The notes: a model not told the origin generated them from the letters alone. A stretch of DNA of 43,321 bases from Bacillus subtilis subsp. subtilis (GCA_021733645.1 JAHREJ010000041.1:1-43321), one strand, 5' to 3'; positions 7,206 to 16,459 are shown, numbered from the stretch's first letter. Program-made: numbers and translations.

Positions 7206-8737
7206 ACCATGCGGTGATCCTGCCCATCCTGATTCCGCTGTTCGGTGCGGCATGCTCGCTGTTCGTCGAACACCGCCGCTATGGGCCCAAGGTGCAGCGC
7301 GCGGTGGCGTGGACCACCCTGACCGCGCTGGCCGCCGCGGTGGCGCTGCTGTTTGCACAGACCGCCGAGGGCAGCATCGCGGTATACCTGCTCGGCGATT
7401 GGCCCTCGCGACTGGGCATTGCACTGGTGGCCGACCGGCTGTCGGCGTGGATGCTGGTGACCACACTGCTGCTGGCCATTCCCTGCCTGCTGCACGCCTG
7501 CTCGGGCTGGGACCGGCGCGCGCCGCACTTCCACGCCTTGTTCCAGTTCCAGCTGGTGGGCCTCAACGGCGCCTTCCTCACCGGTGACATCTTCAACCTG
7601 TTCGTGTTCTTCGAGGTGATGCTGATCGCCTCGTACGGCCTGCTGCTCAGCGGCGGGCGCGGCCTGCGCATGCGTATCGGCCTGCATTACGTGGTGTTCA
7701 ACGTCACTGCCTCGACCTTGTTTCTGATCGCGCTTGGCCTGCTGTACGCCTCGCTGGGCTCGCTCAACATGGCTGAACTGTCCCAGCGCATCGCCGAAGT
7801 GCCGGCCTCGCACCTGGTGCTGGTCAAAGCCACGATGGGGCTGCTGTTGCTGGTGTTCTGCAGCAAGGCCGCGCTGATGCCGCTGTACCTGTGGCTGCCC
7901 GAAGCCTATGCACGTGCGCCGGCCGCCGTGGCCGCGCTGTTTGCGATCATGACCAAGGTCGGCCTGTACGCGGTGCTGCGGGTGAGCACGCTGTGGTTTG
8001 GTGCCGATGCCGGCCCGATGGCCGGTTATGGCAGCGACTGGCTGCTGTGGGCCGGCGTGGCCACCCTGGTATTGGGCGGACTGGGCGTGCTGGCCGCCGC
8101 GCGGTTGCGCGTGATGATCTCCTACCTGGTGGTGGTGTCGGCGGCAACGCTGTTCATCGCCTTCGCCGTGCGTACCCCGCAGGTGCTGTCCGCTGGCCTG
8201 TATTACCTGCCGCACAGCACGTTCGTGGCCGCGGCGCTGTTCCTGATCGCCGATTTGATCCGTCGCCGTCGCGGCGGCGCCAGTGACCGCAAGGAGATCA
8301 TCGCGCCGATGCCGGGCAAGCAGACACCGGCGGTGCTGTTCCTGGTGGGCGCGGTGGCCGTGGCCGGCCTGCCGCCGCTGTCCGGTTTCCTGGCCAAGGC
8401 CGCGTTGCTGGCCGGCATGCCAGCGCAGTACACCGCCGTGGTCTGGACGGCGGTCCTGGGCAGCAGCCTGATGGTGATCGTGGGCATCACCCGCGCCGGT
8501 ATCCGCCTGTTCTGGCGCGTGCCGGTGCAGGAGGAAGGCGTGCCGCCGCCGCGCAAGGCGCCTACGCGCACCGTGGAACTGTTCGCCGCGGCGCTGCTGC
8601 TGGTGTATGGCATCGCCATGAGCCTGTTTGCCGGCCCGCTGATGCAGCACACCGATGCGATGGCCGCCCAGCTGCTCAATCCCGGCGAGTATGTGGGTGA
8701 ACTGCGCGCCACCGTGCCGGAGATCCGCCAGCCATGA
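7202..8737 (+). CDS. mrpD: Mrp antiporter subunit D
   Basis: A 511-residue NuoN/NuoM-like proton-channel subunit with about 14 transmembrane segments. Landmarks include LTGDIFNLFVFFEVMLIASYGLL (seen around 124-146: GDIFNLFVFFEVML), the conserved SKAALMPLYLWLPEAYARAP near 221-240, and FAVRTPQVLSAGLYYLPHST near 321-340. With subunit A it forms the ion-translocating core. It starts inside the last codon of mrpC and its own TGA overlaps the mrpE ATG. Confidence 0.96.
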   Translation: MNHAVILPILIPLFGAACSLFVEHRRYGPKVQRAVAWTTLTALAAAVALLFAQTAEGSIAVYLLGDWPSRLGIALVADRLSAWMLVTTLLLAIPCLLHACSGWDRRAPHFHALFQFQLVGLNGAFLTGDIFNLFVFFEVMLIASYGLLLSGGRGLRMRIGLHYVVFNVTASTLFLIALGLLYASLGSLNMAELSQRIAEVPASHLVLVKATMGLLLLVFCSKAALMPLYLWLPEAYARAPAAVAALFAIMTKVGLYAVLRVSTLWFGADAGPMAGYGSDWLLWAGVATLVLGGLGVLAAARLRVMISYLVVVSAATLFIAFAVRTPQVLSAGLYYLPHSTFVAAALFLIADLIRRRRGGASDRKEIIAPMPGKQTPAVLFLVGAVAVAGLPPLSGFLAKAALLAGMPAQYTAVVWTAVLGSSLMVIVGITRAGIRLFWRVPVQEEGVPPPRKAPTRTVELFAAALLLVYGIAMSLFAGPLMQHTDAMAAQLLNPGEYVGELRATVPEIRQP

Positions 8738-9240
8738 CGCGCAAGCCTTCGCTGTACAAGCGCCTGATTCCCTCGCCGTCGCTGAGCGTGATGGTGGTGG
8801 CCTTCTGGTTGCTGATGTCCGACAGCTTCACCTTCGGCCAGTTCGTGCTGGGCATGCTGCTGGGCCTGGTGGTGCCGTTGTTCGCCGCGCGCCTGGACCG
8901 CGAGTTCGCCCGCATCGGCTCGCTCCGGCCGCTGCCCAAGCTGCTCTGCGTAACGTTGTGGGACATCCTGGTCTCCAACATCCGCGTGGCCATCCAGGTA
9001 CTGGGGCCGGAGCGCCGCATCCATCCCGGCTTCATCTGGCTGCCGCTGGATATTGCCAACATCCACGGCATCGCCGCGCTGACCAGCATGATCACGCTCA
9101 CCCCGGGCACGGTATCGGCGGCGCTGTCCGACGACCGCCGCCACCTGCTGGTGCACGTCCTGCACCTGGACGACCCGGACGCGCTGATCCGGCAGATCAA
9201 GCAACGTTACGAAGCCCCGCTGATGGAGATCTTCCCATGA
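8734..9240 (+). CDS. mrpE: Mrp antiporter subunit E
   Basis: A 168-residue subunit of normal family length with N-terminal membrane segments (about 13-50) and the typical body NIRVAIQVLGPERRIHPGFI followed by ALTSMITLTPGTVSAALSDD. MrpE helps assembly and activity of the antiporter complex. It overlaps both neighbours by four bases (ATGA at each junction), which supports equal expression with the rest of the operon. Confidence 0.95.
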   Translation: MTRKPSLYKRLIPSPSLSVMVVAFWLLMSDSFTFGQFVLGMLLGLVVPLFAARLDREFARIGSLRPLPKLLCVTLWDILVSNIRVAIQVLGPERRIHPGFIWLPLDIANIHGIAALTSMITLTPGTVSAALSDDRRHLLVHVLHLDDPDALIRQIKQRYEAPLMEIFP

Positions 9241-9521
9241 CCGGTTACACCTTCATCCAGACCACCATGGTGGTGTGCATGCACGTGGTCGGGCTGGCCA
9301 TGCTGCTGGCCACCTGGCGCCTGCTGCGCGGCCCGACCGTGCCCGACCGCATCCTGGCGCTGGACACCCTGTCGGTGACGGCCATCGCCGAGCTGATGCT
9401 GTTTGGCATGTACCTCAACTCGGCGGTGTACTTCGAGGCGGCGTTGATCATTGCCATGCTCGGCTTTGGCAGCACCGTGGTGTTGAGCAAGTTCGTGCTG
9501 CGAAGGGACATCGTGGAATGA
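9237..9521 (+). CDS. mrpF: Mrp antiporter subunit F
   Basis: A small, 94-residue subunit with three transmembrane helices (about 8-26, 37-58 and 60-82) and the family signature RLLRGPTVPDRILALDTLSV near residues 28-47. It starts at the ATG in the ATGA overlap with mrpE; the open frame extends upstream, but that part is out-of-frame mrpD/mrpE sequence. Its TGA overlaps the mrpG start. Confidence 0.95.
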   Translation: MTGYTFIQTTMVVCMHVVGLAMLLATWRLLRGPTVPDRILALDTLSVTAIAELMLFGMYLNSAVYFEAALIIAMLGFGSTVVLSKFVLRRDIVE

Positions 9522-9895
9522 TCACCTTCATCCAGATCGTGCTGTCGATCCTGCTGCTGTTCGGCTGCTTCTTCATCCTGGTGGGTGCGCTGGGCCTGGT
9601 GAAGCTGTCGACCTTCTTCAAGCGCCTGCATGCCCCCACCAAGGCCAGCACGCTGGGCGTGGGCTGCGTGCTGGTGGGGTCGGTCTGCTACCACATCTTC
9701 CTGGGCCAGGATCCGCAGCCGCGCGAGCTGCTCATCACCGTGTTCCTGTTCATTACCGCGCCGATCAGCGCGCACATGATGGCCAAGGCCGCGTTGTCGC
9801 TGATGATGGAAAAGCGTCCCAGCCTGCCGGGCCACGAAACGGCCAAGGAAGAACAGCTGCCGCCGCCGCGCCCGGAAGACGAACAGGCGCCGTAA
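9518..9895 (+). CDS. mrpG: Mrp antiporter subunit G
   Basis: A 125-residue last subunit of the complex with three transmembrane helices. It has the family pattern FILVGALGLVKLSTFFKRLHAPTKAST around residues 19-45 (quoted as GALGLVKLSTFFKRLHAPTK) and PISAHMMAKAAL near 81-92, then a hydrophilic Pro/Glu-rich tail. The ATG at 9518 sits in the ATGA overlap with mrpF; an upstream open extension is not part of the protein. A REP dimer follows 34 bases after the stop. Confidence 0.95.
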   Translation: MITFIQIVLSILLLFGCFFILVGALGLVKLSTFFKRLHAPTKASTLGVGCVLVGSVCYHIFLGQDPQPRELLITVFLFITAPISAHMMAKAALSLMMEKRPSLPGHETAKEEQLPPPRPEDEQAP

Positions 9896-9928
9896 TCGGC
9901 GATCCGCGTGGTTCCAGGCCGGGGCCGG

Positions 9929-9996
9929 GTAGAGCCGACCGTTGGTCGGCTGCCCCACACCGTGCCAAAGAGCAGCCGACCAACGGTCGGCTCTAC
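9929..9996. repeat. SMAG REP dimer (inverted pair)
   Basis: A plus-strand copy (9929-9953, GTAGAGCCGACCGTTGGTCG...) faces a minus-strand copy (9972-9996), 18 bases apart. The pair can fold as one long hairpin between the convergent ends of mrpG and the exchanger gene, so it may act as a two-way transcription barrier. Confidence 0.85.
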
Positions 9997-9998
9997 CT

Positions 9999-10955
9999 TC
10001 AGCCTCCCCAGACCAACGCCAGCTCCAGTGCCACCCAGCCCAGGAACGCCACCAGCAGCACGCCACCTTCGCGACGGCTGATGGTCAGGTCGCCACGCAG
10101 CATCGGGTACAGCACCAGCACGAAGGCAATGGCGGCCGGCAGCTCCAGCCGCACGAACGAGGCCGGGACGGGCAGCGGCCGTAGTGCGGCCATGCCGCCC
10201 ACCACCACCAGCAGGTTGAACAGGCTCGAGCCGATGACGTGGCCCAGCACCATGTCGCCCTGCCCCCGGCGAGCCGCCGCGATCGCCGCGGCCACCTCCG
10301 GCAGCGCGGTGCCGATGGCCACCGGCAGCAGGCCCACCAGCAGCGGCGACCAGCCCAGCCCGGCACCCAATACCGGCGCGGCCTGCACGATCCAGCGCGC
10401 GCCGTAGTACAGGCACAGCCCGGCAAAGACCACGCGCAGAAGATTGAGGAACAGGCCGGTACGGGTCATCGCATAGCCGGCGATGGCCTCGCGCACCGGT
10501 TCGGATTCCAGCCGTGCGCGGCGCAGCACGAACACCAGTGAGGCCACGAAGCCGAGCAGCAGCAAGCCGCCCTCCCAGCGCGTCACCACGCCGTCCAGAC
10601 CGAACACGATCAGCGCCAGGCTGGCCACCGCCAGCAGCACCAGCAGCGGCGACAACAGCCGTGCGCGCACCAGCAGGGGCGCGGCCAGCGCCGCCAGGCC
10701 CAGGGTCAGGCCCACATTGACGATGTTGCTGCCCACCGCGTTGCCCAACGCCAACTCTTCGGCGCCCACCACGAAGGCACGTGCGTTGACCACCAGTTCG
10801 GGCAGTGATGTGCCGAAGGCCACCAGCAGCAACCCGGCCACGAACGGCGAGGCGCCCAAGCGCTGGGCCAGGCCGGACGCGGCCTTGACGATCGAATCGC
10901 CTCCCAGCGCCAGCAACAGCAATCCCAGCGCGAACCAAGCAGTGGCAGCAAGCAT
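9999..10955 (-). CDS. CaCA-family cation (Na+/Ca2+-type) exchanger
   Basis: A 318-residue membrane exchanger of the YrbG-like branch. It has the two inverted alpha repeats that bind the ions: AFGTSLPELVVNARAF with GNAVGSNIVNVGLTL in the first half, and AIGTALPEVAAAIAAARRG with GHVIGSSLFNLLVVVGG in the second. About ten transmembrane helices are visible. I start at the ATG at 10955 (MLAATAWFAL), just before helix 1; the longer open frame adds a non-membrane stretch. The ion pair is not certain from sequence; Ca2+/Na+ or Ca2+/H+ exchange is the family expectation. Confidence 0.9.
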   Translation of the reverse strand: MLAATAWFALGLLLLALGGDSIVKAASGLAQRLGASPFVAGLLLVAFGTSLPELVVNARAFVVGAEELALGNAVGSNIVNVGLTLGLAALAAPLLVRARLLSPLLVLLAVASLALIVFGLDGVVTRWEGGLLLLGFVASLVFVLRRARLESEPVREAIAGYAMTRTGLFLNLLRVVFAGLCLYYGARWIVQAAPVLGAGLGWSPLLVGLLPVAIGTALPEVAAAIAAARRGQGDMVLGHVIGSSLFNLLVVVGGMAALRPLPVPASFVRLELPAAIAFVLVLYPMLRGDLTISRREGGVLLVAFLGWVALELALVWGG

Positions 10956-11018
10956 CGGCACATCCCCAAGCGTCAATGCGCCGATTCTAGGGCCAGAGCA
11001 CGCGCAGGGGGTGAGGAA

Positions 11019-11068
11019 CCGGGCCACGGCCTGGCCCGGCGCCGCGACCCGCCCCGGCGGCGCGCCGA
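11019..11068. terminator. Two GC hairpins after the lipoprotein gene
   Basis: CCGGGCCA / TGGCCCGG (11019-11039) is followed by GCGCCGC / GCGGCGC. Both lie between the lipoprotein stop (11076, minus strand) and the exchanger start. There is no T-run, so Rho-independent termination is only possible, not shown. Confidence 0.3.
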
Positions 11069-11075
11069 CGGGGGC

Positions 11076-11687
11076 TTACGAGCAGCCTTCGACGTAGTCC
11101 ACCTGCGGGGTCTGCCCCACCCGCCAGGCGATGACGTTGCCATCGCCATTGATCTCGAAGTTGATCAGCGCGCCCCCTTCAATGGCCGGCCGCACCCGCA
11201 GGTTGTGGCCCTTCTCGTCGTACTTGTGCGGGGTGACATCGCCACGGTCGGGGTACAGCGTCTGCAGTTGGCCCAGCGACATGCCGACCTTGCCGCCACC
11301 GGGCGCGACAATGCGATCGTTACGCACGTCGTAGCGGACCAGACGCTTGCCCTCGATCATCAGGATCACATCATCCGCCTGCGCGCCCTGCGGTCGCAGC
11401 GCATGGCAGTAATCGTCGGGCACCTCGCCCTGGAGTGGCGCTTTCCAGGCCGCGCGCACGTCATCCAGCGTGCTGCCCAGGGCCAGCGGGCCATAACCGT
11501 CCAGGCGGGCCGGACCGGGGCTGGCCTGCGCCTCCGCGGCAGCGGGCAGGGGGGGCGCAACAGGGGCCCCGGTCGCCGGGGCCGGGACCGCCGCTTCGAC
11601 GTCCTTCGACGGGGTTTCCGGGCTGCGGTCGCAGCCGCCCAATGCCAGTGCGATGCCCAAGGCCATAACGCTTGCCAGCTGCTTCAT
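11076..11687 (-). CDS. Hypothetical lipoprotein
   Basis: A 203-residue protein with a lipoprotein signal peptide: positive start MKQ, hydrophobic core, and lipobox LGGC with the modified Cys at residue 19. A Pro/Ala-rich linker (about 30-62) leads to a compact domain (about 65-203) with LDGYGPLALGSTLDDVRAAW near its start; this pattern is seen in small periplasmic proteins with a 'G-x-T-hydrophobic' helix start. Two cysteines, in DDYCHALRP and at the end (VEGCS), could form a disulfide. Function not recognised; expected location is the periplasmic face of a membrane. Confidence 0.85.
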   Translation of the reverse strand: MKQLASVMALGIALALGGCDRSPETPSKDVEAAVPAPATGAPVAPPLPAAAEAQASPGPARLDGYGPLALGSTLDDVRAAWKAPLQGEVPDDYCHALRPQGAQADDVILMIEGKRLVRYDVRNDRIVAPGGGKVGMSLGQLQTLYPDRGDVTPHKYDEKGHNLRVRPAIEGGALINFEINGDGNVIAWRVGQTPQVDYVEGCS

Positions 11688-11820
11688 GTGCGTCTCCTGC
11701 GATCAGTGCCGGGCAGCCTAGCGCGAACCCTGTGCAACGACTGCATGCAGGAACGTGATTGTCATCGCGGTTTCACCTACCGCGTTCAGGCTCGGCCTGC
11801 ACCGCATCGACCCCACGCCC

Positions 11821-12348
11821 ATGCAACCGCGCAAGACCGACCTCGCCCGTACCGCCCTGCAGGCCCACCGCGCGCCGCTGGACATGCGCCAGCGCCGCCT
11901 GCTGATCCTGTGCGATGGCCAGCGCGACCTGACCCAGCTCACCGGCATGATCGGGCCGGAAGCGTCGGTCATGGTGATCCAGCTCATCCAGGCCGGGTAC
12001 CTGCAGTCGGCGGCCGAACCCGATCCCGCCCGGTCGACCGCACCCGAGCGCGTGGCAGCCGCAGGGGCCGCCCCGGTGGCGCCGCCGACCGAGCGCCGCC
12101 GCTCACTGGTAGCCGCGCGGATCTACGTGCTGGGCATCCTGGAACTGCAGCGGCACCCGCAGGCCGCCGCGCTGCTGCATGCGCTGCAGCAGGCGCGTAG
12201 CGATGATGCGGTGGTCGCCGGCCTGCATACCGCGTTGGCGGCACTGCCTGTGCTCACCTCGGCCGGCTATGCCGAGCGGGTCCGGCAGCGGTTGCTGGAA
12301 GTTCTGCCCAAGGAACAGGTCGACCGATTCCAGACGCTGTCAGCGTGA
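11821..12348 (+). CDS. Hypothetical protein with possible N-terminal winged-helix-like segment
   Basis: A 175-residue protein I do not recognise. Residues about 18-62 (APLDMRQRRLLILCDGQRDL, then LTGMIGPEASVMVIQLIQAG) look like the small helix-turn-helix-like module seen at the start of various xanthomonad proteins ending in '..GYL'. A Pro/Ala-rich linker (about 65-95) and a helical C-terminal region follow. No membrane segment or signal peptide. An in-frame GTG at 11755 would add 22 residues; the ATG at 11821 is preferred. It is convergent with the pentapeptide gene. Confidence 0.65.
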   Translation: MQPRKTDLARTALQAHRAPLDMRQRRLLILCDGQRDLTQLTGMIGPEASVMVIQLIQAGYLQSAAEPDPARSTAPERVAAAGAAPVAPPTERRRSLVAARIYVLGILELQRHPQAAALLHALQQARSDDAVVAGLHTALAALPVLTSAGYAERVRQRLLEVLPKEQVDRFQTLSA

Positions 12349-12398
12349 TCGCGCATTGAACGATGCCGGTTGCCGGGGTTTACAGCGGCAGCGCCTGA

Positions 12399-13163
12399 TC
12401 AGGGCCCTGTCAGCGCCGCAATCAGGGCCGCTGCAATTGCCGGTTCTTCAACGTGGCGCAGGTTGTCCAGGTTGAGGATATCGCCCTGCAGCTGCGCGTA
12501 GCGGCGAAGGCGGCGCGTGAGCACTTTGGTGGATGCGTCTTCGGGCACGGTCGACAGTGCCGCCAGCGCACGGCGCGCGCGTGCCGCCACATCGGGCAGG
12601 AACACATGGCGCGGATCGCGTGGCGGAATGATCGTGTCCAGCCGGCAGTTCTCGAACGACACGAAATCCAGCACGCAGGCGCTGAAATCCGCGTCCAGCC
12701 GGACCGGTGCCGAGGCGCTGAAGCGGACCTCCCTCAGCACGCCCTCAAAGCGGCATCCGGTCGTAGCGGCGGCGGGAAACCCGGTGTCGATGATCCGGCA
12801 GTCGAGGAAGGTGCAGTCCTCCAGCACACAGCCGTCGAACCGGCTCTGGCGGAAATCGCAGCGTTCGAACACGCACTGGCGGAACACGGTGTCATTGAGC
12901 CCGCTGGCGCCCAGATCGACGCGGGTGAACTGGCAGGCATCGACGATGTTGCGCGCGAAGAACCGCGCGCCGGAGAAGTCGCAACGCTCGAAGGTCGAGC
13001 GTTGCAGCGTGCATGCCTCGAAGATGGGGCCTGACAGGGCTGCCCCACGCAGTTGGAGATCCACGATCTGCTCGCCCACCAAGCGTGACTTGGCGGGCAG
13101 CGTCAACGCCGTTGACGCGGCGTGCAGCAGCGCCAGCGGCGTTTGCGGAAGCTCGGCGGTCAC
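12399..13163 (-). CDS. Pentapeptide-repeat protein
   Basis: A 254-residue protein whose middle (about residues 38-150) is a run of pentapeptide repeats, A(D/N)LXX-like, seen as [37 protein letters not shown] and [19 protein letters not shown]. These fold as a right-handed quadrilateral beta-helix. The protein is unusually Cys-rich in the repeat and ends in a helical region. It starts at a GTG forming a GTGA overlap with the hmgA stop; an in-frame GTG at 13196 is the alternative. Some pentapeptide proteins mimic DNA and protect gyrase, but nothing here proves that role. Coupling to hmgA is the main context clue. Confidence 0.82.
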   Translation of the reverse strand: MTAELPQTPLALLHAASTALTLPAKSRLVGEQIVDLQLRGAALSGPIFEACTLQRSTFERCDFSGARFFARNIVDACQFTRVDLGASGLNDTVFRQCVFERCDFRQSRFDGCVLEDCTFLDCRIIDTGFPAAATTGCRFEGVLREVRFSASAPVRLDADFSACVLDFVSFENCRLDTIIPPRDPRHVFLPDVAARARRALAALSTVPEDASTKVLTRRLRRYAQLQGDILNLDNLRHVEEPAIAAALIAALTGP

Positions 13164-14461
13164 GCCTTGAAGTTCGCCTTCAAGCCCTGCCAGCACTGCT
13201 GGTAGTCACGCTGGCGGTGCGCGGCCTCCATCGCCTGCGCGGTCGGGCGGATTACCCCGCGGGTTTCGAACATGAAGGCCATGGTGTCCTTGATCACGTC
13301 CGGCTTGCTCAGGTCCGCGGCCGAGGCCTTGTCGAAGGTGGCCGCATCCGGCCCGTGCCCGCTCATGCAGTTGTGCAGCGAGGCACCACCAGGCACGAAA
13401 CCGGCCGCCTTGGCGTCGTAGGCACCGTGGATGAGGCCCATGAATTCACTGGCGATGTTGCGGTGGAACCACGGCGGGCGGAACGTGTCCTGCGCCACCA
13501 GCCAACGCGGCGGGAAGATCGCGAAATCCATGTTGCTGGTGCCGGGCGTATCGCTGGGCGAGTGCAGCACCAGGAAGATGGACGGGTCCGGATGGTCGTG
13601 GCTGATCGAGCCGATGGTGTTGAAGCGGCGCAGGTCGTAGCGGTACGGCGCGTAGTTGCCGTGCCAGGCCACCACGTCCAGCGGCGAATGATCGATGGGC
13701 GCGCGCCACAACTGGCCACCGAACCTGGCGATCAGTTCGAAGTCGCCCTGGAGGTCTTCGAAGGCGGCCTGCGGGGTTTCGAAATCACGCGGGTTGGCCA
13801 GGCCGTTGGAGCCGATCGGCCCCAGGTCGGGCAGTTTCAGCAGCGCGCCGAAGTTTTCGCAGATATAGCCGCGCGCCTGGCCATCGGGCAGCTCGACGCG
13901 GAAGCGTACGCCGCGCGGGATCACCGCGATCTGCTGCGGTTCGATCTCGATCACGCCGAACTCGGTGAGCAGGCGCAGCCGGCCCAGTTGCGGCACGATC
14001 AACAGTTCGCCATCGGCATTGTAGAAATAGCGGCCCTGCATGTCGGCGTTGGCCGCATACAGGTGGATGCCCACGCCGTGGTGGGCATCGGTTGAGCCGT
14101 TGCCGCCCACGGTGTACAGGCCATCGATGAAATCGGTGGGCGTGCCGGGCAACGGCAACGGGTCCCAGCGCAACTGGTTGGGTGACACCGCGCCCGTGGC
14201 GAAGTCGCCGTGCAGGTGCGGCTGGGCATAGGCGCTGAACTGGCCATGCGCCACCGCCGGACGGATCCGGTACACCCAACTGCGCCGGTTGCTGCCGCGC
14301 GGTGCGGTGAAGGCGGTGCCCGACAACTGTTCGGCATACAACCCGTGCGCAACCCGTTGCGGCGAGTTGCGACCTACCGGCAAGGCGCCGGGGACGGCTT
14401 CGGTGGCGAACTCGTTGCCGAAACCAGTCTGGTAACCACGGGCGGTGATGGAGGTGCTCAT
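13160..14461 (-). CDS. hmgA: Homogentisate 1,2-dioxygenase
   Basis: Opens the ring of homogentisate to maleylacetoacetate with O2 and Fe(II), the step after HppD in tyrosine breakdown. The 433-residue protein matches the family along its length. Iron ligands are in place: His333 and Glu339 in [12 protein letters not shown] and His369 in NCMSGHGPD, offset by two from human His335/Glu341/His371. AGGA lies 9 bases before the ATG. It is downstream of hppD on the same strand, separated by 70 bases that carry a REP element, and overlaps the pentapeptide gene at its end. Maleylacetoacetate isomerase and fumarylacetoacetase are not in this window. Confidence 0.97.
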   Translation of the reverse strand: MSTSITARGYQTGFGNEFATEAVPGALPVGRNSPQRVAHGLYAEQLSGTAFTAPRGSNRRSWVYRIRPAVAHGQFSAYAQPHLHGDFATGAVSPNQLRWDPLPLPGTPTDFIDGLYTVGGNGSTDAHHGVGIHLYAANADMQGRYFYNADGELLIVPQLGRLRLLTEFGVIEIEPQQIAVIPRGVRFRVELPDGQARGYICENFGALLKLPDLGPIGSNGLANPRDFETPQAAFEDLQGDFELIARFGGQLWRAPIDHSPLDVVAWHGNYAPYRYDLRRFNTIGSISHDHPDPSIFLVLHSPSDTPGTSNMDFAIFPPRWLVAQDTFRPPWFHRNIASEFMGLIHGAYDAKAAGFVPGGASLHNCMSGHGPDAATFDKASAADLSKPDVIKDTMAFMFETRGVIRPTAQAMEAAHRQRDYQQCWQGLKANFKA

Positions 14462-14496
14462 CTGTGCGTGTCCTGGCGGGGCCTGGGAGAAGTGCG

Positions 14497-14518
14497 GCCG
14501 GGCAGAGCCCGGCGCTAC
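14497..14518 (-). repeat. SMAG-type REP element, GCCGGGC variant
   Basis: Minus-strand reading GTAGCGCCGGGCTCTGCCCG and so on, the 'GTAGCGCCGGGC-TCT-GCCCGGC' variant, also present at 29745. It lies between hppD and hmgA and could reduce transcription or stabilise the upstream hppD message. Confidence 0.75.
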
Positions 14519-14531
14519 AGCCGGCGTTACG

Positions 14532-15647
14532 TTACAGCACGCCGCGCTTCATCTGGTCGCGTTCGATGCTCTCAAACAGCGCGGTGAAGTTGCCTTCGCC
14601 GAAGCCTTCGTTGCCCTTGCGCTGGATGATCTCGAAGAAGATCGGGCCGATCGCGTTGGTGGTGAAGATCTGCAGCAGCTTGCGCTGCTTGGTTTCCGGA
14701 TCGGCGTCGATCAGGATCTTGTTCTTGGCCAGGCGCGCCACGTCTTCGCCGTGGTTGGGCACACGCAGGTCGATCACGTCGAAATAGGTGTCCGGGGTAT
14801 CCAGGAATTCCACGCCCTGCGCGCGCATCGCTTCCACGGTGTCGTAGATGTTGTCGGTGAAGCAGGCGATGTGCTGGATGCCCTCGCCCTTGTAGGCGTC
14901 CAGGTATTCGTTGATCTGGCTCTTCGGATCGGACGATTCGTTGAGCGGGATGCGCACGATGCCGTCCGGTGCGGTCATTGCCTTGGACACCAGGCCGGTC
15001 TTGAGGCCCTTGATGTCGAAATAGCGGATCTCGCGGAAGTTGAACAGGCGCTCGTAGTAATCCGACCACTGCTGCATGTTGCCGAAGTACAGGTTGTGGG
15101 TGAGGTGGTCGATGAAGGTCAGGCCGAACCCGGTCGGGCGCGGATTGACGCCTTCGATCGGCGCGTAGTCGGCATCGAACATGCTGCCGTGGCTGCCGTA
15201 GCGGTCCACCAGGTACAGCATGCAGTCGCCGATGCCCTTGATCACCGGGGCCGGCACCGCCTTGCTTTCCGGCTTGAAGTCGATCGGTTCGGCACCGTTG
15301 CCGAGCGCCATCTGGAAGACCTCATCACCGGGCTTCTGGAACCGGATCGCAAAGCCACAGGCGCAGGGGCCGTGCTTTTCGGCGAAGTCCGAGGCGAACG
15401 AATCGGGCTCTTCATTGACCAGGAAGTTGACGTCGCCCTGGCGGTACACGGTGATCGCACGCTGCTTGTGGCGCAGCACCGCGGTGAAGCCCATCCTGCG
15501 GAAATAGTCGTGCAGTTCAGCGCCCCGGCCGGCCGGCGCGGCGAACTCGACGAACTCGAAACCGTCGATGCCCATCGGGTTTTCGAAGGTGGTGACCTGC
15601 ATGCCCGGATCGGGTGCGTGGGATGCGGTGCTCAGTTGGCTGGTCAT
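14532..15647 (-). CDS. hppD: 4-hydroxyphenylpyruvate dioxygenase
   Basis: Converts 4-hydroxyphenylpyruvate to homogentisate with O2 and Fe(II). The 371-residue protein has two vicinal-oxygen-chelate halves; the iron ligands are His181 ([12 protein letters not shown]), His259 ([12 protein letters not shown]) and Glu339 ([20 protein letters not shown]). The ATG at 15647 has GGAG 7 bases upstream. It is first in the hppD-hmgA-pentapeptide transcript and divergent from a MarR regulator, with a palindrome between them that probably controls it. Confidence 0.97.
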   Translation of the reverse strand: MTSQLSTASHAPDPGMQVTTFENPMGIDGFEFVEFAAPAGRGAELHDYFRRMGFTAVLRHKQRAITVYRQGDVNFLVNEEPDSFASDFAEKHGPCACGFAIRFQKPGDEVFQMALGNGAEPIDFKPESKAVPAPVIKGIGDCMLYLVDRYGSHGSMFDADYAPIEGVNPRPTGFGLTFIDHLTHNLYFGNMQQWSDYYERLFNFREIRYFDIKGLKTGLVSKAMTAPDGIVRIPLNESSDPKSQINEYLDAYKGEGIQHIACFTDNIYDTVEAMRAQGVEFLDTPDTYFDVIDLRVPNHGEDVARLAKNKILIDADPETKQRKLLQIFTTNAIGPIFFEIIQRKGNEGFGEGNFTALFESIERDQMKRGVL

Positions 15648-15740
15648 GATGTGGCTCCAAAACAGGTCCGCATCGGAAAAAACCAGGTGCGGGAGGCGGG
15701 CAGACCCGCGAGAATGCGGAGTCCGGAACTAAGGTTTATA

Positions 15741-15754
15741 GTTTCACATGAAAC
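15741..15754. promoter_or_regulatory. Palindromic operator candidate between hppD and the MarR gene
   Basis: GTTTCA-CA-TGAAAC is a perfect 6+6 inverted repeat, 93 bases before hppD and 22 bases before the MarR ATG. A wider frame GGTTT...AAACC encloses it. MarR dimers bind palindromes of this size, and the site sits in the only control space of the divergent pair. Assigning it to this MarR protein is inference. Confidence 0.6.
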
Positions 15755-15776
15755 CACCATCAAGGTGCACCGCAGC

Positions 15777-16268
15777 ATGAGCCCGCCCGATCCCAGCAGC
15801 CACAGCATCCGCGCCTCGCACGCCCTGCTCGACCTGGAGCAGTTCCTGCCGTACCGGTTGAGCGTGTTGTCCAACCGGGTCAGCGGCAATATCGCCAAGC
15901 TGTATGGGGACCGGTATGGTCTGGCGATCCCGGAATGGCGGGTCATCACCATCCTGGCGCTGTATCCGGGCTCCTCGGCCAGCGAGGTCTCCGACCGCAC
16001 CGCGATGGACAAGGTGGCCGTCAGCCGTGCCGTGGCCAGACTGCTCGAGCGGGGCTTCATCAAACGTGAAACCCACGGCGATGACCGCCGCCGCTCGGTG
16101 CTGGCACTGTCGGCGGCCGGCTTCGAGGTGTACGAGACCATCGCCCCGCTGGTGATCGAGATCACCCGCAAGCTGATGTCGGTACTGAGCGAGGACGAGG
16201 AGCAGATGCTGGAAACCCTGATCCTGCGCCTGGCCGGGGAAGGCCTGCAGAAGATGGACGAGGGTTGA
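15777..16268 (+). CDS. MarR-family transcriptional regulator
   Basis: A 163-residue winged-helix regulator. The helix-turn-helix is visible as SSASEVSDRTAMDKVAVSRAVARLLERGFI (about 63-92; core VSDRTAMDKVAVSRAVARLL), followed by the wing RETHGDDRRRSVLALSAAG (94-112). The ATG at 15777 is chosen with AAGG 11 bases upstream; the frame is open far upstream but that is antisense to hppD and not real coding. The divergent position next to hppD suggests it senses an aromatic acid of tyrosine breakdown and controls hppD-hmgA; the ligand is unknown. Confidence 0.92.
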   Translation: MSPPDPSSHSIRASHALLDLEQFLPYRLSVLSNRVSGNIAKLYGDRYGLAIPEWRVITILALYPGSSASEVSDRTAMDKVAVSRAVARLLERGFIKRETHGDDRRRSVLALSAAGFEVYETIAPLVIEITRKLMSVLSEDEEQMLETLILRLAGEGLQKMDEG

Positions 16269-16402
16269 GACAGGCGGTAGCGATAGCGCATTCGCGCTTC
16301 CGCTCCCACGCTTTGCTGCGCAAGACGCGCCTCCTCAGCATCATCCATGCCCGCGCCTTCGGCGCGCACCCTTGAACTCCAGGGGGCTTTCCTCCAGACA
16401 GC

Positions 16403-16456
16403 GTACCCACCACCGTTGGGTACCTACCCCGGTAGGCAACGACCGTTGGTGGTTGC
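16403..16456. repeat. SMAG REP dimer (inverted pair)
   Basis: A minus-strand copy (16403-16427, reading GTAGGTACCCAACGGTGGTG...) and a plus-strand copy (16432-16456, GTAGGCAACGACCGTTGGTG...) stand back to back, 4 bases apart. Both have the GTAG head and palindromic body. They lie between the convergent ends of the MarR gene and the next minus-strand gene. Confidence 0.75.
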
Positions 16457-16459
16457 AGG

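Noticed and set aside
7016..8650. 544-codon minus-strand frame over mrpD
   Set aside because: His/Gln/Arg-rich antisense shadow of a clear membrane protein gene; no family similarity.
14445..16268. 607-codon frame suggesting a long N-terminal extension of the MarR regulator
   Set aside because: The extension is antisense to hppD and shows no family similarity; a normal MarR starts at 15777.
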